Both the position numbers and the translations under genes were made by a program. Positions 52,201 through 61,200 of a DNA stretch of 64,000 nt are shown here, piece after piece (within the stretch, counting starts at the first letter, position 1; every line of letters begins with the position of its first letter). The stretch covers positions 5,722,914 to 5,786,913 of the forward strand of contig OX438749.1 in assembly GCA_949316235.1 (NCBI GenBank), in the 5' to 3' direction. The DNA comes from Oegoconia quadripuncta. Taxonomy: Eukaryota; Arthropoda; Insecta; Lepidoptera; Autostichidae. Below the pieces are notes generated by a model. That model ran no database searches. It was not told the DNA's origin and saw only the letters and a list, made by a program, of their open reading frames with translations.

Positions 52201-55200
52201 ATAAATAAAAAAAATTGTTCTAACCTGCGCTATTTATCTAACTAATATTATAAATGTGAAAGTTTGGATGTTTGTTTATTGTAGAACTAGATTTATATTA
52301 GTGTAGAACTAGATGGCGCTGTGTGTATGTGCAAAGATGTTTATTATTATTTATTTATTTATTATTTGTTTGTTTGTTGCTCAATCACGGCGAAACGGAT
52401 GGATGGATTTGGATGAAATTTGGTATATAGGTAGAATATACCCTGGATTGAGACATAGGATATTTTTTATCCCGAAAAAGTGAGTAGTTCCCGCGGGATA
52501 AACAAATTTCCGCGATAAAGTTGTTCTACGCAGGCGAAGCCGTGGGCGGAAAGCTAGTGAATAATATATAAATAGCTTTAATTACAGTTATTTTCGAGAA
52601 TTTCAAATTATTGATAAAAACGGCCACCTTTTTTTTATAATGGTGAGTTCTGGAAAATAAGCGAATAAAATAATGTATTATTTATAATTAGGTTTTTATG
52701 ATTGCTTACCTAATATTTAAAATGCCGTTAGTGGTCACCCATCCTGGCACGTCGCGACTGCTTCAACGTTGTCTTACCTTATCACTAAAATTACACAACT
52801 TTCCTTTCCACAGGATTCTGTTGTTGACCTGGCAGTGGGTCTTGGAATACCAGCGTCCAAGCTGGTTATCAGTCTCCCGGCCACTGTCCGCCAGTTCACC
52901 CTGCTCAATGAGACCCTCAGTACTCCTGGCAGCCCGACCCTGGAGGACGAGCCCAAGGAGACAGACCAGTCCGAGCTTTGTCGGCAGCTGCAAAAGGGGC
53001 GGTGGACTTTGGAGAGGGATCAGGACCTGTCGGCGCCTTATGCTTTTAAGTAAGCAAATGTTTTTATTACTAAAATTGCCTTGCATGTTTTGTCTTGCGT
53101 TCGGACCTTTGCAGATTCAGAACTTAGTTGCCATATTTCACTTGTAATAAATTTTATAATTTTTCTTCACAAATGTGTTAACTAATTTGACGAACTGTTT
53201 GGTGTAGTGGTTAGAAACTCTGCTGCTATACCAAAAGGTCGCGGGTTCGAATCCCGCTAGGGGCATATGTTTGTATGATGAATACGGACATGTGTACCCG
53301 AGTTATGGATGTTTAATAAAAAAATAAATAATAATAAAAAAATAAATGTATTTGTGTAGTGTATCAACCATCTGGTATCCACAACAAAAGCCTAGTTGCT
53401 TAGTGTGGAACTAGATGGCGCTGTCTGTATATGTCCAAGGATATTTTATTTTTATTTTTTTATTTATATCTAGTAGGTAAAGTTTAGTTCAGGATTTTTT
53501 TATCTGACATCAATGCTCGTGCACGCGCCTATGGAAACTGTTTATATTTGGGAATTAAAGGGTTTTAATGTCTGTCAGACATTAAGCTTTCAAATCTGTC
53601 AGGGATTTATCTGCATAAATGTGAAAGAGAACTGAACCTCTTTTAACTGGAGGATATTTTTTTTTATGCACATCGGGGTTAGCACTTGACCTCAATCACA
53701 CCTGATGTTAAGTGAAGATGAGGCCGAAGGTGGAAGCGTACTGACCAGGAAACCCCAACATTTGGGAAACTATCTTATCTTATATTTTATCTTTGACAAC
53801 AGGATCACAACAATGCTATTAACATTGCTGTTTGGCAGCAGATTTAGATAAGGTGGAGGTAGCTAGCCAGGCGGCCATTTAAAATGCCCTATCACCAACC
53901 AAACCGAATACTTAAATATGTACCCCGCTGGGGATCGAACCCGCGACCTCCGATTCGTAAACCCAATGTTGTTTAAATTGAGCCACGGAGGCGGTTACTT
54001 TATCTGTCATATTACTATTAATTGAGCACTCGGTGGCTCAGCGGTTAAGACCCGGTTTCCCAACTTGGGGGGTCTGGGTTCGATCCCTAGGCAGGCCATC
54101 TACCAATGAGTATTTAAATTTAATTCCTTATGTGCATTTATCCGAATGCTCTTAAACGGTGAAAGAAAACAACGTGAAAAAACGTGCTTGTCTGAGAAAT
54201 AACAATTCAAAGGCATTTGAAGTCCCTAACCCGCATTGGGCCAGCGTGGTGGACTATGGCCCATTATTCACGGGAAGGCCTAAATCCCTGCAGTGGGATG
54301 TTACGGGCTGATGATGATTGCTATTAACAAGCGGTGCAGTCCTTTGATGCTATAAAGGGTTCTCCATGTTCTCAGGTTATGCGAATCTATAACATGGACA
54401 GGACCTACCTACATATTTTAAGTAATGTTAATTCAATGACCAATATCTACATGACACTAACATGTTTGTCTTCCAGGGACAAAACGTGGATGTCCTTCGA
54501 AGACTCCTCCTCAGTGGATGTGAAGGGCAAGTACGCAAGGGTTCGCGGTCTTGCTGGCTTGGCGCTCCACAATGCTGACCGAGACGTGGACACCCCTTGC
54601 GGACCAACGCTCAGGACTTCTCTCGCCAAGGTGCTGAATCAGCAGAGCAGGGCGCCAAGAGCTGCTGTACTGAGGTGAGAAGTACATTCACAACTATATG
54701 TTGTACTGAAGTATGTGTGTACCTGCTCTAGGAACAAATGCATCACGCATTTGGCTGATCATCATTATAAAAATTTCCAGGTCTTTGGAGCACGAGATTC
54801 TGTCGGCGCCAGGGCGTGTGCTTGACGCGCTACAGGTGTCTCCCTACCGTATTACGCAGATCGTTGACTCCGATGGCGTCATCCACTCCATCAGAGAGGT
54901 AAGCTCGACCAGTTAGATAGTTTATCATCCTCATTAATAGCCTAAAGAAGTCCACTGCTGGCTTTAGCCTCTTCCATGATACGATCATCGCTTTTTAAGG
55001 AAGGATTTGCCCTGCCTCGTTGGTTAGGCCGGTTGACAATTGCCGATTTTTTGGAATTTCCACACCAATATCGCTGCTACGCGACAATGGTCTATACTGT
55101 TATTACTATCATTTAGTCGTCAGAACACCCGTGAATAGAGACAGGTTAGTCTTGCTTATTCTACTTTGCTGCCAATGATACCACTGTCCAGTGGCCGCTC

Positions 55201-58200
55201 AAGTATAGTGCGTTATTTGAGAAATTGAATTTTAAATTTCAAGAGTATCCAGAAATGTGTCAGCGAGTATTAAGAAATGAGAAGAATAATATAGAGCGCC
55301 TGTCAATTACAGTATATATTGCCATTTGGCACTTTATATTCTTTTTTCATGCTATTTCTCTTAAATGTTTTGTGGTTCTTTTCAGGACATGCGAACCGAG
55401 TTTTCTTGCTCTCGGCAAGGTTACTTCGTTCACCCGCGGTCCTGCGCACGATTCTATCGCTGCGTGAAGTTTGATCAGCTCTCGCCGGAATACACTGTAA
55501 GTTATTTAGACACAGCAGTTAACGCTTTACCCTAATCATACTTTGATAAATCCCCGACCTTAACTTTCCGCACAAGAAACATGACGTCGGCTCCAGATCA
55601 AACTTGTATATTAAATTGACATGACCGCAAATTTTATTTATGTTTCGTAGGTTTCGAATCTGCTAGTTACAAACCATTTTTAACTTTAACAATACCACGA
55701 TGATTAAATACGATCAGGGAACGTATTAACATTCCTTAATACCTAAATAATATCTGGTCAAGTGATAAAGCCTTCATCATACACGTAATCTCAATTTATA
55801 AATTCCTTTCACCTTCTAGACATAAGAAAATTTGTAGCTAAAACGTTTCGTCTGGTTTTTGTTGCATTGGGCAATAATACGAATAGCTATGAATTTATTA
55901 TATCAGCCTCCCAGCTATAAGTATAGGTATTTATGAAAAAAATGTGTTTAATATGTGTATTTCCATATGTAATAATCTTCCGGACTGTTTAAAATCGCTG
56001 CATGGAAATTCTTTCAAATCGAACCTGACGAAGTGGCTTCTCGAGCACTGTTTTTACAGTGTCAAGGAATATATGGAATATAGGAAAATATAATCATGTG
56101 TAATTGTTTTTGACATCCATATTCATTCGTTCATGTATCGACTCTATTATGTAATTGTATCTTTTGTATGTATTTTTTTAATTTTTTTTAATGTTGTTTT
56201 ATAGAGTCACTGACTAATATTTGCATGTCTGTTTCCAGGTTGAATACAATGAGCTTTTATAAGAAATAAGATCTATGATACTACTGTATTCTCGCAAATA
56301 AACGATTTATCTTATCTTATCTTATAAATAGAAGGATGCTGTAGTTTGAAGCATATGACATTGTAGGTCAAAACAGCTATACCTCAGTTCTGATTTAGAT
56401 CCCTTTTGTGGTTCCTTTGCCCCATATATGAATTCACTTGTCCATTATTAATATTAATAGTCTTGTCATTTTAAATTTATCTTGATGAATATTTAAGTTT
56501 ATTTGCAAACAGCCTACTTCTATTATAACATTTTCAATATCCTGTTATGTATAGTTGTGAAAGGATTTCGGATTTCTTACTGCACCTACTTAAATAAATA
56601 AAAAAAGTGATTTGAAAACGATTTTTTGTTTTCGATAGCACTAGGCACTGGATGATATAATCATTAGTTCTTATAAATTTTCAATTTATAGTTATTTTTG
56701 AGTGCAACAATTGTGCTGCGCCACCGCCGGTTAGTTTTCATGGCCTTCCGTTATTTTGATTGTGTTTGTTATTTATAGAAAAATGAACCTTATCAGTAAC
56801 CCTTTCGATCTGCGTCATAAAATACGACATGTTATTTTTTGTCGCATTTGACCGGTTCGACTCCTGACTAAGACAAGCAACTTTTCATAAATCCATAAAT
56901 GCAAAATTTATTGTATTTAAAAATAAAGGAAAGTTTCCTTTACACATAATGTGCTATTTCCAATATTTAAGGTAGTTGTCATCCATGTGGCATTCGATCT
57001 TTCCACCCTGTATATTTCCTTGACCCCACGATTGCCCATAACCTCACTTGTTGGAACTAATCATCGAGTAGAAGTTTCAATCGTACATAAATGCGAGATG
57101 ATATTTCAGGAGACGAATATAACCGTAATCTCACCAAGTGGAAAATGATATGTAGCTGAAGATACAGCCAAACTTGAAGCTAATTAAAGGTCCTAAGATT
57201 TGTGAGATTCGGGCAACATATACCTATGAACATATTATAGCATTTGGTAACGAAGGTGTTATTGTTTTAACAGGTCTTCGAATTCGACTGCCCCGCTGGT
57301 CTCGCGTTCGACTCCCGGTATGAGGTGTGCGTATGGCCGGGCAGCCTGCCTCACTCTCAGGCTTGCCCCGGTTCGTCGGAGATAGCACCAGTGCCGCAGA
57401 CGAGATTCATCTGTCCTGAACACGAAGGTGAAGCTTTGATTCAGTGTGACCGCCAAAATTAGTTTCAATTCAGGGTACAAAGTGAGTTCTTGTTGGGTAG
57501 TTGACTATATTGAATACATTGGTATGGTTTCTGATTTTCCCTAGTTAATGGCTGAAGGTTTGGGGATATCAATGATAATTGTTCTGCCGAGCTGACATGT
57601 TAGGGCCAAATCAATAAATATTTCCTGAACTTCTGTGATTTACTCGTAGTTAGCGTTCCTTCATTTTGGAGACTCCTGCCGATTTCAACACAATAAGAAT
57701 TCTCGAAGAAATTTTCTCCTTTTCCCTGTCCCTAGAACAAATATTCTAGAACTTGTCAAAAAGTCTAGTGCTGCTTGACTGTCACCTGTAACAAAATTTA
57801 CTTTTCTCTACTAATTCGTTCCATTTACCATCCTTCTAACAAAAAAAAATCCACATATTGCGTAACCTTTTGTGTGGTTAATAAAAAACATCGTTCATCA
57901 ATTGCAGGTTACTATGCGGACCCTGAGAACTGTCGGTGGTTTTTCGCGTGCCTGGACCACGGCAAAGCTCCGCTGACAGCGTACGAGTTCCGTTGCCCGT
58001 TCGGGCTGGGCTTCGACGCGGGCCAGCTCAAATGCGACTGGCCGTGGCTGGTCCCGGCGTGCGGGAACATTGCGAGATACGAGGCGGAAGTACATGGATA
58101 CTCCGGCGCGGCGCTTACTGGTTAGTACGAGTAGCTAGATAGCTATTTTTTTATCATTGACGGGCGCATCGGGCTGATCACAATCTCACGGATCGCTCAA

Positions 58201-61200
58201 AGCTGGAAGATTAAGAACGCGATCTCCAAATGCCTATTCACCTTACTCTTGACGATCCCATGATTGTAGGAGTTCGGAAAAATTGTTTTATTGGGTCATA
58301 TACCGTAATATAAAATTAAAATATAGAAGTTATTGATTAATCAGTGCTTGTTTACAATTTATTACCAATAAGTCTAAATCAGCAGGCCTGCGTTTTGTCT
58401 ACGAAATATCGAGTATTGTAACAGTCCTTTAATCTTATTTGCAGGCGCAGCAGGTTTCCATGGGCAGACAGCAAACGACATCAATATCGCAGGCCATCAG
58501 AGCCTTGTCTCCGGCGCCTCCCTGAACAACCTCGTCGGAATCCAAAGCGGATTCCTCTCACAGGGTGACTCTTTAGACTCCAATTTCATCGCATCCCAGG
58601 AGTTAGCCAATGGTGGCTACAATCAAGTTTACCAAGACGGAAGAGGTCTTGAATCTCAAGTTTTGGATAGCAATAATGGCGGAGTAGGTTTGGTTCAACC
58701 CACTAAGTATACTAGTGGATCGATTATTTTGGACGATTACAGATTACCGACTAAAGAAGAGGCAGCACGACATGGTCACGGTGGTAGTTTAGGTCTCAAC
58801 TTGAACCAAAACCAAGGTCAATATAGTAACAGTTACAATGGCTACAATGCTGGTCATACAAAACAGCAACATCAATTTCAAGGTAATGATTACGAAGGTG
58901 ACAATTCAGGATCATACATTCACGATCCTTCAGGAGATTATGCAGAACCTTATAAGCATGTAGGTTCACCTGTATCACCGTACATACATGATGATTCAGG
59001 ATATAAACAGTCCAGCGATTATTATGACATAGGACGATATTCAGCTTCTCAAGGTTACGAGAGCAACGGTGGAGGATATGTTCATGATAGTTCAGGAGCT
59101 TATGTTGAATCTAATGCTAATGGATATGCAGGAAATACTGGTTACAAAGCATACTCAGCCTACGCAAATGACAACTCTGGTCAATACATAGCCGGCGTGT
59201 ACAGAACCGATGGCCATATCGGGGATTATGATAGTGACGTTGGTAAAGCTTCGAACGCCATCAAATTCCAGCAATATCACGGAGGCTACAGCACCGGTAA
59301 TGCTGGAAATTACTTGAGTGATTCTAAAGCATATACCGGTGTCTCTCACACTTTGACAGCTGGAGCAGTTAATGTTGGTTTAGTTGGAAAAACGACGTTA
59401 GTCGATACAGAATATAACGATCAGAATAACTACAACGGTGCAATTCATGGTCACACTCACGCAGTACTCCACCAGTCTTACCACAATGCCCACCTTCCCA
59501 TCATATCTCAACCAGCAGTTTCAATAAACCATGTTGGTACCGACCAGAATAATTTAGACAGGTATAACTTCGTCACTACGCCTACCTCATCGGGTATACC
59601 AACCACTACCACTCCATTCGCTGTGACAACATCGTTACCAGTTACAACTACTTATAAAACTACCTTCGTTCCTGAAGCACCTAAGTCCAATGTAAAACAA
59701 ATATTTGGATATACGCAACCGGCTGTGACGTTTGTTCAACCGACAGTTGTAGCTATTCAGGAACCTAAATTACACGTTACTGATTACAATCAAAAGGTTA
59801 ACTATCAAGTTGCAAATTCTGAATCCTCAGGGTATCACTACGCTAAACCGAGCATCAAGTTCGAAGATGGCATCACTTACACAACCCCTGCTCCTGTAGT
59901 TGTTTCCACATTCAAACCTCAAGGGTTTAGACATAATCAGCAGACCCTGCATAAAGTGGAATCTCATGGGTACGAATACTCAACACCTGTGCCAATTTCT
60001 GAGGAGCCTTTTAAGAAAGTAGTAGCTTACACTACTGGGTCCCCAGTCTCATTTGTCCAACCTGCTTCTTACACACCACAAGCTTTTAGTCATCAAACCA
60101 TCCATAAAGTAGAAAGTAATGCAGACGCTGGCTATGAATACAACAAACCTACTGTGAGCTTTGAACACACTACTGCTACTCCTGTAGTTTCAACTTATCA
60201 ACCTCAAGTGTACAACCACCAAACATTCCACAAAGTCGATGCGAGTCAAGTGAATACAGGATATAATTACGAGAAACCATCTTCCGGCTATGATTACCCG
60301 AAACCAGTGATCAAATTCGAAGAAGCTCGTAAAACTGCTGATCAGTATACGACTCCAGCTCCTGTTGTATCCACGTATAAGCCACAGTCTTATAGTCATG
60401 AGACATACCATAATTTTGAGACACATTATGCTCCTTCTACAACGGTGCTTCCAAAGATCGAATTGACTTATCATCAACCTACTGTATCTGTTTATAAGAA
60501 TCCAATACTGAAGTACACAGAAAATGTTACTCCCATCACTTACGTACATCCTACGCCTCAGTCGTACAGTCATCAGACAATTCATAAGGTAGAAAGTAAT
60601 GTGTACACTCCAACAATCGAGACTGGAAAATACTCTACAGTAGATTACGAAACACCAAAAAGTTATGAATACAGTACGGCTCAACCCGCTATTTCTACTT
60701 ACGCGCCACACACATTCAGTCATCAAACATTCCACAAAGTAGAGGCGGGCAAAGTAAATACTTATAAAGCAGATTCGGGTTATAAATATGAACAACCTGC
60801 TATCAAATTTGAAGATGGACTAAATACCGTTCAGTATTCCACTCCAGCTCCTGTTGTTTCGACGTATCAGCCACAAGTTTTTAGTCACCAGACATTCCAT
60901 AAAGTTGAAGTTAATAAAGTAAATAATTATGAAACAGGCTCCGGTTATCAATATGAACAGCCCTCTATTCAATTTGAGGATAGTCCGAAGATTGTCCAGT
61001 ATTCAACTCCAGCGCCAGTGGTTTCTACGTATAAACCACAGACTTTCAGTCACCAAACTATTCACAAGGTAGAAGCATATAAAGTAAATACTGATGAAGC
61101 AGATTCTGGTTATCATTATAAACAACCTCTAATAAAATTAGAAGAGGGACCTAAGATTGTGCAGTATACAACTCCAGCGCCCGTTATTTCGACGTATCAG

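Larger units (their letters stand above)
47766..52813. other. Intron 2 (about 5 kb)
   Basis: Holds SINE, LINE, D2, MITE and Helitron-like copies listed separately. Phase 0. Confidence 0.8.

Noticed and set aside
52698..53147. 149-codon frame over exon 3
   Set aside because: It is a shifted frame over exon 3; the GH18-like frame with splice sites explains the region.
10034..54900. Active chitinase
   Set aside because: The acidic catalytic residues are replaced in exon 2 and other core motifs are missing.
60190..60795. 201-codon open frame on the minus strand
   Set aside because: It is antisense to the repeat part of exon 9 and stays open only because the repeats lack the complementary stop codons; no domain is visible.
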